This document shows, one piece after another, positions 53,730 to 64,000 of a stretch of 64,000 nucleotides of DNA. The translations under genes were made by a program, and so were the position numbers. The notes under the pieces were generated by a model. It was not told where the DNA came from and did not search any database. It saw nothing but the letters and a program-made list of their open reading frames with translations. This DNA is from Spiroplasma chrysopicola DF-1. GTDB taxonomy: Bacteria > Bacillota_I > Bacilli_A > Mycoplasmatales > Mycoplasmataceae. Every line of letters starts with the position of its first letter. The stretch's first letter is position 1. The stretch lies in contig NC_021280.1 of assembly GCF_000400935.1 (NCBI RefSeq), positions 496,001 through 560,000 of the forward strand, in the 5' to 3' direction.

Positions 53730-53999
53730 TTATTTTTGCTCTTTAATTTCGTTTTCCATTTCAGCTAGTTTTTTCTTTGCCTTATTTAAACCTGTTTTAT
53801 TAATTCAATAACCAAACCATGGTGTTAATAAATATAGAATTCCATATAAATAAATTAAAAAAGCAAAGACAAAAATTGTATAAGCCACTGTGATTTCTTT
53901 ACGCAATAAACCACGATCAATATCACTTTGTTTAATACCAGTCCTAATTGCATAGATAATTGACCCAATTAAAGGAATATTTTCTCCTAAAACATTATT
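53730..53999 (-). CDS. small membrane protein, start uncertain or truncated
   Basis: Open from a TAA at 54002-54000 to the stop at 53730. The first readable residues are NNVLGENIPLIGSIIYAIRTG, then a span (EITVAYTIFVFAFLIYLYGILYLL) and WINKTGLNKAKKKLAEMENEIKEQK. No ATG/GTG/TTG is found near the front. AGGAGA lies 4 bases before an ATT codon (53978), so either a rare ATT start or loss of the true 5' end. A hairpin (ATAGTAA...TTACTAT) follows the stop. Confidence 0.4.
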
Positions 54000-54046
54000 T
54001 TAATAAGCTAGTTTTCATTATATCATTTTGGTAATTTAATTATTAA

Positions 54047-55129
54047 CTAAATAAAATATTTTAAAAATTTTGATTTAACAACTTTATTATCATGATGATA
54101 ATAGACATGGTAAATACTAAAAATAATTAGCCCTCCAACAACAAATAAAATAACTCCTGTTCCAACTATTGTAGAAATTAAAGCTCATATTTTAATTATT
54201 GCTGCTAACTGTGTTGCATTCGGAAAGATAATAATAATTCATGTACTTAGTTTGATCATTGCTACCATTCCAATTGCTAAGGGAAATGTATAGCAAGCAA
54301 ATAATGGGATAAATTTCCTACGAAAAGTTTTAAACATTGAAATATAAACACAAATTGTAAAAAATATTGCTAATGGTGCGAGAGCATAAATAATAAGATT
54401 ATGTTGTGAAGCAATATCCATATAGCTAAAGGTTGAAAGATAACCAGCTAATAATAGGTTTGGTGGTGCCGCCATAATTCCATAAGCTGGTAAATTATTA
54501 TGCTCAAGATGAGTTGTAAAAGTATATTTATAAATCATCAATGGTAACATAATGACATAATATCCTAAACCTAAATATCAACAAAATTGTGATAATTGAT
54601 GTATCCCTTGGCTAAATTCTAAACTGATATTTGCTCCAACCTCTTTTGACATTACACAAGCAACAACTATTCCAATTGGAGGAACAAACCATGAAGCTAA
54701 ATAATTTTTTCAAGAAAAATTAATTACATGATAAATTGTAAAACAAATAATGTAAATTAAATGCAGAATAATACAACTTAATCAAATAATTAACTGAAGC
54801 ATTGGTAAATTAACTTGACCATAAAACCCACTTATCACAAAACATGTCATTAAAATCGTAGGAATAAAGTTACTTAATGTTGGATGTTTAAAATCAGTAA
54901 TAAAGTCCTTGGGGGCAAAAAAATATTTAAATAACATTAAAATTACAACTAACATTGCAAAACTAATTGTAATATATTTTAATCAGCTTAATCCAAAAGA
55001 AAAAACAAGATCAGTTTGGTTAAACATTCCTCAGGCATTTCCCATCGTTGCTGTTCCTAATGCAGCACCTGATAAAGCTAATGGTCGTTTTGAAGTATTA
55101 CGATAAAATCTGGTAAAAAATTCTTGCAT
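54047..55129 (-). CDS. TDT-family (TehA/SLAC1-like) transporter
   Basis: A 360-aa protein with ten hydrophobic spans, starting MQEFFTRFYRNTSKRPLALSGAALG. The repeated helix-hairpin plan with PLALSGAALGTATMGNAW, SWFVPPIGIVVACV and APPNLLLAGYLSTF fits the tellurite-resistance/dicarboxylate transporter family, in which similar P-x2-G and A-P-P motifs occur. It probably carries an anion across the membrane. TGA-Trp at NAWGM and WLSC among others. Weak RBS (AGGAATATTAC). Confidence 0.75.
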
Positions 55130-55192
55130 TGTAATATTCCTATTTTCTTTTATTCTTAGTCTAATAGTATTATTTTAGCATACAAATTATTG

Positions 55193-55936
55193 TTATTTTA
55201 TTTTCAAAATAATTTTTTGTTGTAACAGTTGGATTCAGGTTTGATGGTAAAATTGATCATTTTTTAAATCATAAATTGGTTTAAAAAAATAAATTGGTAA
55301 ATATGATAAAAAGATTAAAACTGGTCCTATTCCGCCAAGCGTTAGTAAAAATAAGAATGGTCGCGCTAATTCTATCCCTAATGCTCCTTCAATATCACCA
55401 ATAATATAATTAGTATTAAAGTATTGATTAAATAATTCAACAGCGAGAATAATAATTATTCCCGTTAAAAAAGTTTTTAAGATGGCTTCTTTTGAAAATT
55501 GATAATCAGTAAAACCATACCAATAAATATAGAAAAAACCAAACAAAATTGCTGTATGACCAAAGTAAAAACGATAAAATGCTAATTCACTGATAAGCGG
55601 ATAATTATTTGGGACAACTAAGGTTAAAACTGGACCAAAAATAGCAAATGGGAAAAAACATTGTAATATTAATTTATTTGGTCATACCATTAAAATTATT
55701 GTTATTCAACCAGATAAAGTACATAATTCTAAATAAAATCAACCAGATATTTGATAGTTATTATTTAAAATATGTTGATAGCAAACTTGAATTTGCACAT
55801 AGCTCATTCAAATAAAAATAATAATTCTAACACTATGGCGAATATTTTTTTTGGCATAAAAGTTAGGAAATGCATGTAAACTAATCAGAAGTAATATAGA
55901 TATGATAATTGCTAGGATTTGTGAAAATATTGCCAT
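55193..55936 (-). CDS. TMEM164/YwaF-like membrane protein, paralogue
   Basis: A 247-aa paralogue of 51838-52620: same order of spans and the shared strings FYFGHTAILFGFFYIYW, AVELFNQYFNTNYIIGDIEGA and LYLELCTLSGW. Strong RBS AGGAGGA. TGA-Trp at HQTWIQLL extends the tail. The promoter spacer holds a T16 tract. Probably a lipid-modifying enzyme by analogy. Confidence 0.7.
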
Positions 55937-55967
55937 TTGATCCTCCTATTACAACAATATAAATAAG

Positions 55968-55997
55968 ATTCTAGCAAAAAAAAAAAAAAAAGCAAAA
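55968..55997 (-). promoter_or_regulatory. candidate promoter with T16 tract
   Basis: On the minus strand TTTTGC (55997-55992), T16 (55991-55976), GC, TAGAAT (55973-55968), about 32 bases before ATG 55936. The tract fills the whole 18-base spacer. The -35 box is poor. Confidence 0.5.
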
Positions 55998-56011
55998 TAA
56001 TTTTTACTTTT

Positions 56012-56407
56012 TTAATGAGTTCTTAAAGATATTCCTTTTTGTAAATTTTTAAAATTGTAATATGGGTTAATTCAACTAACTTGACCTTGACCCATTTTAT
56101 TATAATTACTACTTGCATTGCGCAAATTATTTACCCTTTCAATTGTTTGCGCCATAATATTAACTTTTTTGTCTTCTTTAGTTGCATAACTAACTTTGTT
56201 CTTATTTCTTTTAATATTTACTCTTTCTTTACCAATTAATTTTGAATTTTGCTGATCTTTAATTATATTTAGTAATAAATTTTTTTGTTCAAATGTAACA
56301 TCTGTTCTTGTTTTTAAAATTCTTGAAATTGCTACAAAATTTAATTTTAAGTTTAATAAAAACTTTAATAAAGTTTGTCCTTTGGTATCAAGTTTTAAAG
56401 TTGACAT
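56012..56407 (-). CDS. basic hypothetical protein, 131 aa
   Basis: MSTLKLDTKGQTLLKFLLNL, soluble, Lys/Asn/Gln-rich, no motif. RBS AGGAAAC. Extended over a TGA-Trp (VSWINPYYN). It follows rpmG by about 95 bases. A nucleic-acid-related role would suit the charge but nothing specific is seen. Confidence 0.55.
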
Positions 56408-56477
56408 TTATTGTTTCCTTTCTTGTTAGTTCAAAGTAACCAACAACCCTTTTTAGTTCCACCTTAACTATAACATA

Positions 56478-56510
56478 AAAAATAACTCTTTCATTAAAAG
56501 AGTTATTTTT
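56478..56510 (-). terminator. terminator overlapping rpmG stop
   Basis: Perfect 14-bp stem AAAAATAACTCTTT / AAAGAGTTATTTTT; the rpmG TAA is inside the stem. Confidence 0.75.
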
Positions 56511-56652
56511 TTTCTTTATGTACTGTATGTAAATTACATTTTGAACAATGTTTTTTAACTTCAAGTTTTTCTTGTTGTTTTTTCTTGTCACGCTTTGCAA
56601 TGTAGTTTTCTTCTTTACAATTATCGCAACGTAAAATTACTCCTTCACGCAT
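56503..56652 (-). CDS. rpmG: 50S ribosomal protein L33
   Basis: A 49-aa protein, [22 protein letters not shown], then [14 protein letters not shown]. Two C-x2-C knuckles form the L33 zinc ribbon, so this is the zinc-binding type. Typical length. RBS GAGAGGG. Too short for many ORF callers but certain by motif. Confidence 0.9.
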   Translation of the reverse strand: MREGVILRCDNCKEENYIAKRDKKKQQEKLEVKKHCSKCNLHTVHKEKK

Positions 56653-56755
56653 TTTAACACCCTCTCTGCTTATTTCTTTTAGAATATTTGCAACAAATAT
56701 ATCATAACAAAAATATTATGATTTATCTAATCTTTTTGTTATTTTTTACAAAATA

Positions 56756-57625
56756 TTATAATGTAATTTTGGCTGGAATGTCTTTTCGAAAAATAAAGTA
56801 ATATAAAAATGGTAAAAAGATTCCCCCACTTAAGAAGTTTCCAATTAAAGTTGGTAGTTGTAAATTGTAACCAAATTTTAAGAAGTTTTCTCAACCACCG
56901 TTACTATTACCATAAATACCTAAAAATGGTTGAATTGCTCATAAATAGGAATTAGCAACAACGTGTGAAAATCCTGAAATTGCAAATGCCATAATGATAA
57001 TAACAACTAGAAAGAATTTTCCTGCAGTATTTTTAGTTGAATGAGCAGCATACACTGATCCGGCGACTAAAAAATTACATAAAATTGCACTAGCAAAGTT
57101 TTCATATCAAATATGGTCAAGTTTTGATTCAACCATTCCGGCGACGTTATTTAAAAAATCTGCGTTTTTTAAAAATCCAGCAAAATAGGTAATAATTGCT
57201 AAGATGGCACAACCCAAAATATTTCCTAATAAAACAAATGTTAAGTTTAGAACAAAGCGATGAATTGAAACTTGACGTTTTACCACGGCTAAACAAATCA
57301 TTGAATTGGAAGTAAATAATTCACCACCAAGAAAAATAATCATAACAATTGCAACGGTAAAAGTAATTCCAAAAACAAAGCTTTTAAGTCCTGCTGGTAA
57401 GTTACTTCAATCTCCTCTTGTTGCCATAATTGAGGCGATGTAACCAAAACCAATAAATAATCCAGCAGCTAATCCCATTAAGAATGTTTTAAAAAATGAA
57501 TTTTTGGCCTTCTTTAAAGTATATTTATATATTTCAGTAAAAGTCTGCTCATTACTAAAATGATCAGATTCAATAACTAATTTATTTGAGGGCTGTTCCC
57601 CTTTCGTTTCTTGTGTATTACTCAT
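56756..57625 (-). CDS. formate/nitrite transporter (FNT family)
   Basis: A 289-aa protein with six spans after a 40-residue cytosolic N-terminus. FLMGLAAGLFIGFGYIAS, FLGGELFTSNSM and CNFLVAGSVYAAHSTKNTAGKFF, with GFSHVVANSYL, are FNT signatures (G-x-E-L-F-T and the HVVAN channel motif). It forms a pentameric channel for formate, lactate or similar anions; in a fermenting spiroplasma, acid export is plausible. Divergent from pnuC with a 233-base promoter region. TGA-Trp at IWYENF and GGWENF. Confidence 0.85.
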
Positions 57626-57858
57626 ATTTATATATTTTCCCTTTCATAATTTAATATTTAATTGTTTTACACAATTTTATTCTACACCTATTTTAAAAAA
57701 ATACATAATTTAATAAAATTTTAGAAAAACTTGTTTTTTTAAATAATTATTATTTATCAATAGTGATTAAAAAATGATAGAATTTGATTATAGTTTAGTG
57801 AAAGACTTGAAAGTATTAAATACCATCATAAAATTAAAAAGAGAAAAGGTATAAAAAA

Positions 57859-58779
57859 ATGCAACATAAAAATAAACAATGATTTACCATTACTAGGCCA
57901 ATTAATTTTTTAGGTGTAAAAACAATTATTCAAGATATTAAAGAGTTACCCAAAATTTACAAAGTTTTATTAATTATTGTTGGTGGAGTTGTAACATTTT
58001 TGTCTTTTTTTGATTTTAACCATTTAATTAATAGTACAACTAGCCCTTCTTTTTTTACAATTACAAATGTATTAAGTACTCCAAAAGTTTACTTAGGAAA
58101 TATACCAAAATTAGTTGATGCATTATTATATTGTTTAAGTGGTTTTGCTAGTTTTACTGGAATCTTAAATGTCTTTTTAATTAGTTTAGGTAAAATGAGT
58201 ACTTATTTTTGGGGTTTAATAAATGCAATTATTTTTGGATTGTTTGCATTTGATTTTGGTTATACAGGAACAGCTCAACTAAATCTTTTCTTTTATATTC
58301 CCTTTCAGTTTTTAGGATGGTATTGTTGGCAACGTACTCTTGTTTTTGGGCAAACAACATCTGTTCAGGCAAAAAAAACTACATGATGAATTGTTGCGCC
58401 ATTTGTTTTAGGAGCTTGTGCAGTATTGGCAGTGCCATGGTACTATGAAATCCCAGCTTTTCATTATGCAATTGTCCAATCAGAATATGCTTATGTAAAT
58501 CAATTGTTGCCTCACCTTTTTGATAGTTTAGCAAATAGTTTTGCGATTATTGCTTGTTTATTAATGTTCTTACGAATCAAAGAACAATGAATTTTATGAA
58601 TTATTTTAAATGTTTTACAATTTTCAATGTTTTCCGGGTTAACTAGTTTAATTGCCCACCAACCAGTGATAATTAATATTAATATTTTAATTCAAACAAT
58701 ATTTTTTATTGGCAACTCGGTGATTGGTTTAATGGCATGAAATAATAAAACAAAATCAAAATTAGTTTTTACAATATAA
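57859..58779 (+). CDS. pnuC: nicotinamide riboside transporter PnuC
   Basis: A 306-aa protein with about eight spans. LNLFFYIPFQFLGWYCWQR holds the PnuC W-x2-W type motif, and the order of spans agrees with the family. It takes up nicotinamide riboside, the source of NAD in organisms that cannot make it. This fits with the cinA-type salvage gene in the same window. RBS AGAAAAGG. No riboswitch-like fold was recognised in the 80 bases before it. TGA-Trp at KQWFTI and TTWWIVAP. Confidence 0.8.
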
Positions 58780-58842
58780 GAACTAATGTTTTAATAAAAG
58801 TTTTTTCTTTATGATGATTTTAACTTTAATTTACTAACTTGC

Positions 58843-58879
58843 ATGAAAAAAAGTAAGAGTAATTCTTACTTTTTTTCAT
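58843..58879. terminator. bidirectional terminator between pnuC and lipoprotein
   Basis: Perfect 16-bp stem ATGAAAAAAAGTAAGA / TCTTACTTTTTTTCAT, loop 5; serves both convergent genes. Confidence 0.85.
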
Positions 58880-58888
58880 CCATTATTT

Positions 58889-59752
58889 TTAATTATCTTC
58901 TTGAATTAATCATAGACTTATTGAAGTATATAATTCATCATTTTGTAAACCTTCATATTTAACAGAAACTCCTAATGAAGCAAATTGGGCTGCTGAGTTT
59001 GATGGGTCTCATTTTTTTACTTGAAATTTTGTATAATAATTTTTTAAGAATTCTGTGAATGTTTCTGGGTCTTGGTTATTACGATTGAAGTTTTCTACAA
59101 TTCAGGAAATAATTTTTGTATCAAATCACTCACGATTTAAAATAACATTTTTAGGAATTTTATAAGCTTTTTCGGCTTTTGCATGGTTAAATTCATGCCC
59201 AAAATAAGTTTGTAATCCTAAATTAGCTAAGTTTGAATAATATCCAGCTTCATCATCAACCCCAATAATTCATGAAATAGAAATTTTAGGTAACATCCCG
59301 TCAAGTGATGGAATTTCAATAGAATCTCTTAATATATAATAAAAATTAGTATAGTCTCATTTCTGATTTTCAAATTCTCATTTTGTGTTGTTAATTAAGT
59401 CATTTTCTGAAGGTAATTTCTGTCATGATAATGCAATTGCTGACATAACATCAACTCATCCATCATAAAAGTGTGATCCATTCATATAGTTATGTAATAA
59501 ATTATCTATAAACATAAATTGGTCAGTTTCATTAATTTGTATATCCAAATCTGCTTTTTCACTTACTAAATGGGTAAAACCATCTTTAATTTCATATTTC
59601 ATATCACTTAATAAATTATTAATAGTATCATTGTCAAACTGTTGTTTTTTAACAGGTGCTTGATTAGGTGTGCCACAAGCAACTACTGTAGTAGTAGTTG
59701 TTGCTGTTAACCCAATTACCCCTAAAATAGTTAATAATTTTTTCATTGTCAT
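58889..59752 (-). CDS. lipoprotein, 287 aa
   Basis: Signal MTMKKLLTILGVIGLTATTTTT, lipobox VVAC. The mature part is rich in Asp, Asn, Trp (many by TGA) and Tyr. A conserved-looking GHEFNHAKAEK follows LGLQTYF; HEFNH resembles but does not match an HExxH zinc site. ATG 59752 has GGAG 4 bases upstream, while the next ATG (59746) has it 10 bases away, so the start is ambiguous by two codons. Unlike the lipoproteins of the inverted arms in its mature sequence. Unknown role. Confidence 0.7.
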
Positions 59753-59868
59753 ATTTCTCCTTTTTTTATTGTTTTATAATTGTAAATATTTCATCAACAA
59801 TTTTATTGATAGTCTCTTTGTTAGATTAATCATAAGTTTTATTAGTATTGTTATAATTAAAGATATAT

Positions 59869-60384
59869 CTATCTAAATAAAATTGGATATAAAAATAAGT
59901 CATATAAAATCTTGAATCCCATTAATTGAAAAAATAATTTTACAATAATATCTTTATTATCAGTATTAATTAAGCCAATATCTATTGCCAATACTATCAA
60001 AATTGAAAAAATGATATAAATAATAATTGAAGTTTGTTGAATTAAAAAAGTAATAATCGTATTTTTACTTCTTCCTCAACGATTTGTTAAATCCTGCCGT
60101 TCATGATAATTAAGTCGTTTTGAACTAAATGATGTTCTTACTTCTACAGCGATATACAAGGTTAAAAGTGCAAAAATAACAATTGGAATAATATAATTTG
60201 CAAAGATTATTTTTAATAAAATCACTTTTTCATATTCAGTAACATTTGAATTAATGCTATAGTCATTTCAGGCAGAATTAAAAATAACAGGAATTACAAC
60301 TGCTAATATTGCGATACTAATGATTAATATTATTCATAAATAATAGCTTCTAAGTCGTTGATACAAGGATTTGTAATAAAACAT
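59869..60384 (-). CDS. membrane protein, 171 aa
   Basis: MFYYKSLYQRLRSYYLWIILI, with four spans (about 14-34, 58-80, 108-132, 145-165) and a basic loop (SSKRLNYHERQDLTNRWGRSKN). RBS GGAAGAAA. It lies 116 bases upstream of the 287-aa lipoprotein gene on the same strand, which recalls the membrane protein-lipoprotein pairs elsewhere in the window, but sequence similarity is not visible. Confidence 0.6.
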
Positions 60385-60601
60385 TTTCTTCCTCACAAAC
60401 TATTGTAAAAATAAAAATTTCAAACCCATTACTTTGTTATGTTAATATAAGCCCTAAAAAATATTAAAATAATTATTTGATATCTAACCGTTTTTTTTGC
60501 TACAAATGATATTGTAATAATATCTATTTAAATATATCATATTTATCAAAATAATATATAAAAAATCTGATATTTATCAGATTTTTGGAAAATTGTTAAT
60601 T

Positions 60602-62542
60602 CTACTTAAATTTTAACTTGATTTGATTAAATACTAATGAATTTAATAATACTACTAATTGACTAAAGCCCATCACAACAGCTCCCAAAATTGGAGGAAT
60701 AATTCCAACCATTGCTAAGGGAATCGTAATTAAATTATAACTAAAAGCCCAAAAAAAGTTTGTTCAAATAATCTTTCTTGTTAATTTTGTTACAACAAAA
60801 GCTTTGTAAATATTGAAAATACTTGGTCGAATTATCGTGATGTCACTACCATTAACAGCACCAGCATTTTCTTCTCCCATTGCAATTGCAAAATCTGCTT
60901 GTTGTAACGCTACTAAGTCGTTAATCCCATCCCCAACATAAGCAGTCACTTTGCCATTTCCTTGAATTGTTTTAACTATTTGGGCTTTTAACATTGGGTC
61001 TACTTGGCCATGATAATTTGGAATACCTAAAATATCAGCTGTTATTTTAACACTTGCTAGATTATCACCACTAATCATATGTAATTCAATTCCTTGTTTT
61101 TTAAATTTAGTGATTGTTGATTGGGCATCACTACGAATTTGATCGGTTAAAACAATTACATTAGTGATTGTTTTGTTAATTGTTAACGCAACTAACGTTG
61201 CGTTAGGTTGCGTTAATAAGGCTACCTCGTTTTTAATAACATTAGTATATTTCATTGCAACAGCATCTGAGTATGACAGTAATTGATAATGATTATTTTG
61301 ATATTCTCCTGTTAAACCCCTTCCAGGTTGCTCAGTGAAATTTGTAAACTTAATATCAGGAAAACTCTTTTGGTCAAAAAAGGCGATAATGCTTTTGGCA
61401 ATTGGATGGGCTGATAGTTTTTCTAATTGATAAATAAAACGATAATTTTCTGTCGCCCCAATAATTTTTTCAACTGTTAAGACACCCGTTGTAATTGTCC
61501 CTGTTTTATCAAACGCAATTGCATCAATTTTATTAATTTTTTCAAAAGCACTAGTATTATTAAAAATAATGCCCTCTTTAATAGCTTTACCAAAACCAAC
61601 AGCTACTGCTAAGGGTGTTGCCAAGCCTAAGGCACATGGACAGCTAATAACAATCACTGTAATAGCAATGTTAATTGCCTTTGGTAAATTTGTTGAATTA
61701 AAATAATAATACTGGGCTAAAAAAGTAGTAAGAGCTATTAATAAAATAAAGGGGGTAAATCATTTCGCAATACGATCAGCAATCCGTTGCATTCTTGGTT
61801 TTTGACTTTGGATTTCATCAACTTTTTGTAAAATATTAGCTAAGACCGTTTCTGAACCAACTTTCTGAGCTTTGAAATAAAAAGGTTCCCCCATGTTAAT
61901 TGTTCCCCCAATAACATGATCACCAACTTTTTTGGTCATAATTGCGCTTTCCCCCGTTAACATTGCTTCATTAAGATAACCAACTCCCGAGGTGATAGCC
62001 CCATCAACTGGTACTTTCTCTCCTTTTCTAACTACTAATAAGTCATCAATCTTAACAAGACGCGTATTAACTATTATAATATTATTGTCTTTATCAACAA
62101 GATTTGCGCTTTGTGCTTGCAAGGAAACAACATCTTTAATTCCGGCTGTTACTTTTTGTTGCACGCTAGTATTAATTAAATTTCCAATTAACATCATTGT
62201 GATAATCGTTCCAGCAACTTCAAATAACAGCATATAAGAACTAGCACTAGCAATAATATAAATACTATAACCGTAAGCAATTAAGGTTCCTAAGCCAATT
62301 AAGGTATTCATTCCAATTGAGTGTCACTTAAAAATTTCTCGATACATGTTAAGATAATAATTGCGTCCACAGTAAAATAAGATTACTGATGTTAACCCTA
62401 ATTGTAGTCATTGATTATGTAAAATGCTTAGTCCTGGAATCATTGCTAATAATAATGGTAAATTACAACAAATTGCCAGAACTAATTCATAGGTATTTCT
62501 AATTTGGCGTTTTGATCATTTGTGTTTTTTTTGGCCAACCAT
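60602..62542 (-). CDS. copA: copper-translocating P1B-type ATPase
   Basis: A 646-aa protein. TGES actuator motif (EAMLTGESAIM), metal site CPC in SCPCALGLATPLA, phosphorylated Asp in FDKTGTITTG, SAHPIAKSI (HP motif) and GDGINDLVALQQAD. The HP and CPC pattern fits Cu(I) export from the cytosol. There is no N-terminal HMA domain; a separate HMA protein gene lies 9 bases upstream. No clear RBS, so translation may be coupled. Many TGA-Trp codons join three open parts into one gene. Confidence 0.9.
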
Positions 62543-62551
62543 TAGTTTAAC

Positions 62552-62776
62552 TTAGGCCATTTCTGATGATAATTCATCATAATCAAATCCGGTTTTTTTC
62601 ATTTTTGCCAAAATCTCATCCTTACTAATTTCACTGGGATTAAAAGTAATGGTAATTGTTTTTGTTGCAATCCCTATTAGTAATTTAATTGCAGAAATTT
62701 TTTGTAATTTTTTTTCAATTGCATTAGCACAACTACTACAATTTAATTCGGGAACATAAAGTTTTAATGTTATCAT
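62552..62776 (-). CDS. copZ: copper chaperone with HMA domain
   Basis: A 74-aa protein of one HMA domain: LYVPELNCSSCANAIEKKLQ with metal-binding C-x2-C, then ITFNPSEISKDEILAKMKKTGFDY. It carries Cu(I) to CopA, next in the operon. Start 62776 is preferred: the upstream ATG at 62785 directly abuts GGAG with no spacing, while 62776 lies 9 bases after it. Confidence 0.85.
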   Translation of the reverse strand: MITLKLYVPELNCSSCANAIEKKLQKISAIKLLIGIATKTITITFNPSEISKDEILAKMKKTGFDYDELSSEMA

Positions 62777-62827
62777 AATTGCCATCTCCTTTGTTAAGAT
62801 AATTTTAGCACTAATTTAAAAATTAAA

Positions 62828-62847
62828 AAGAGGTCAATAGACCTCTT
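62828..62847 (-). terminator. terminator of ABC exporter operon
   Basis: Stem AAGAGGTC / GACCTCTT with a 4-base loop and T-run on the minus strand, overlapping the stop of the permease gene. Confidence 0.75.
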
Positions 62848-63619
62848 AATTATCTCATTTAAAAATTCGTAAATTAATTCATATGCTAAGCGCTGATAAT
62901 AATATTAATCCCCCAATAATACTAAAATAAATTCCTAATCCTAATGGACTCGTAATAACTGTCGCGTAACTACTGGCAAAAGCCATTGGAATAAAAACAA
63001 CCATTATAAAGGCTCCCCCAACAAAAATTAAACTAAAAATTGTTGAAATTAAAGTTTGCATCGAACGTGAATGAACTAAAACAACAAAAATCAAAATTAA
63101 ACAAGTAACAAAAATCGTTGAGAAAATTGATAAAAGAAAACCTAATAAAGTAATTATTGAAAAAACACTGGCAAAATTTAATTTTAAACTAGCGGTAATA
63201 ATAAGGCTTGTAATTAAAACTAACAGATCAGTAATAATAACAAGTGTTAAACAATAAAATAATGATATTAAAATGAAACCAAATGGTTTGATTCCTAATA
63301 GACCTATTCGTTTATAAATCACTGACATTTTTAAATCTAATAAAAATCCAACAATAACATAAATTGAAATGGCGCTACCAATCGCAATAAAGGTAATCCC
63401 TAATTTTAAATCATAAAATCCTCTTATTCCATTAAAAAAACTTTGAAAAAGAATTGCTAAAGGAATGATAATTAAAGTAAAAATCGCAACAACTTTCTGA
63501 CGTTTTAAATAGTTAATAAAAAAACGATATAACGCTAAAATATTAATATTTTCACTAACTAATAAACTATTTTTTGTTTTTATCAACGTATTTTTTTCAC
63601 TGTTTGGCTCATTTATCAT
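62846..63619 (-). CDS. ABC transporter permease (ABC-2 type)
   Basis: A 257-aa protein with six spans after a charged 35-residue N-terminus (MINEPNSEKNTLIKTKNSLL). Spans at about 44-62, 74-95, 115-145, 150-180, 190-215 and 225-245. ATG 63619 has a strong RBS AGGAGGTG inside the upstream ATPase gene. TGA-Trp near the end (SIWINLRIFKWDN). Works with the ATPase to export an unknown substrate, perhaps a lipid or peptide. Confidence 0.75.
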
Positions 63620-64000
63620 TTGACACCTCCTGATTTAAATTATTATTACTAATATTAGTTGGTTGAATTTGATATTCTTTAAATTTTTCTTTCACAAATT
63701 TTTCAACTGTCCCAAATTCGCGAACAATTTCTTGGACATTACTAATTTTTTGAATAACACCATTCATCATAAAAATTAAGGTGTCACAAAAATTTTGAAT
63801 TTCATCCATATTATGGGAAATAATAATTAAACCTTTTTCTTGATTGCCAAGAAATTGCGATAGAAGTTCGTAAATTCGTTCTTTACTTTCCAAGTCTAAT
63901 CCAGTTGCTAATTCATCAAGAATAATTAAATCAGGGTTAATAATTAACGCTAATAAAATATTAATCCGTTGTTGTTGCCCACCAGATAATTTTGAAATGT
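63567..64000 (-). CDS. ABC transporter ATP-binding protein, C-terminal part
   Basis: 5' end outside the window. Visible: signature LSGGQQQRINILLAL, Walker B DLIILDELATGLD and switch His in IIISHNMDEI. Under code 4 the protein continues through two TGA codons (NDKWAKQWKKYVDKNKK) to a TAG at 63567, overlapping the permease gene by 53 bases; a standard-code reading would stop at 63609. Couples ATP hydrolysis to the permease at 62846. Confidence 0.8.

Noticed and set aside
57626-57858. Possible riboswitch before pnuC
   Set aside because: Checked for a conserved stem-loop and terminator or anti-terminator pair; only AT-rich sequence with no convincing fold.
58889-59752. HEFNH in the 287-aa lipoprotein as a zinc-protease site
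   Set aside because: Lacks the H-E-x-x-H spacing (here H-E-F-N-H does fit in length, but no downstream Glu/His ligand helix or protease context is visible), so an enzyme call is not supported.
1-64000. tRNA, rRNA or replication origin
   Set aside because: No cloverleaf with CCA-type acceptor, no rRNA core strings, no dnaA or DnaA-box cluster recognised on either strand.

Overview
The window looks like a chromosome segment of a Spiroplasma, most likely of the Citri lineage. The DNA is very AT-rich. In-frame TGA must be read as Trp for almost every long gene (recA, dinB, nagE, copA, phrB and others each need it). There are lipoproteins with AC/SC lipoboxes, a PTS sugar transporter, and remnants of IS3, ISLre2 (UPF0236), conjugative and probably phage genes. 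All coordinates given here include TGA read-through, so genes are longer than a standard-code reading would show. I saw no rRNA, tRNA or CRISPR array.

Layout. 1-571: end of a TauE/SafE-type permease. 572-10000: a surface-protein and mobile-element zone. It holds a type II membrane protein with a C-terminal beta-propeller (963-3041), a 235-aa membrane protein and a lipoprotein, then IS, phage-like and UPF0236 debris around a broken second propeller gene. 10046-14458: a plus-strand run with dinB and an acetyltransferase. 14842-17835: a four-gene minus-strand operon (SEC-C protein plus small membrane proteins, two with PH-like C-termini). 18315-22735: a DUF3137 protein, cinA-recA, pgsA and an SDR dehydrogenase. 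22733-23761: an internally deleted IS3 element. 23781-29044: the propeller/membrane/lipoprotein cassette again, in inverted orientation. 29045-33500: phage, conjugation (traG) and surface-gene debris around an intact GH18 chitinase. 33588-39314: a GlcNAc-type PTS transporter, thiol peroxidase, tlyA and hypotheticals. 39453-45364: an operon of lipoprotein, ABC permease, ABC ATPase and a fourth, frameshifted propeller protein. 46159-64000: photolyase, a second SDR, membrane and lipid-related genes (PAP2 phosphatase, two TMEM164/YwaF-like proteins, polysaccharide deacetylase), a TDT-family transporter, rpmG, a formate/nitrite transporter, pnuC, a lipoprotein, copper export (copA, copZ) and an ABC exporter cut by the window end.

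How it fits together. The most distinctive content is the propeller-protein family. Four copies are present in different states of repair. Two lie in arms of a roughly 3.4-kb inverted repeat that brackets about 21 kb of housekeeping genes. Several surface-gene promoters carry 16-18-nt homopolymer tracts at or next to the -35/-10 spacer, an arrangement known from phase-variable mollicute lipoproteins. Chitinase, GlcNAc PTS transporter and polysaccharide deacetylase suggest use or modification of host chitin-type polymers. Function calls rest on motif recognition by eye; no database search was run.
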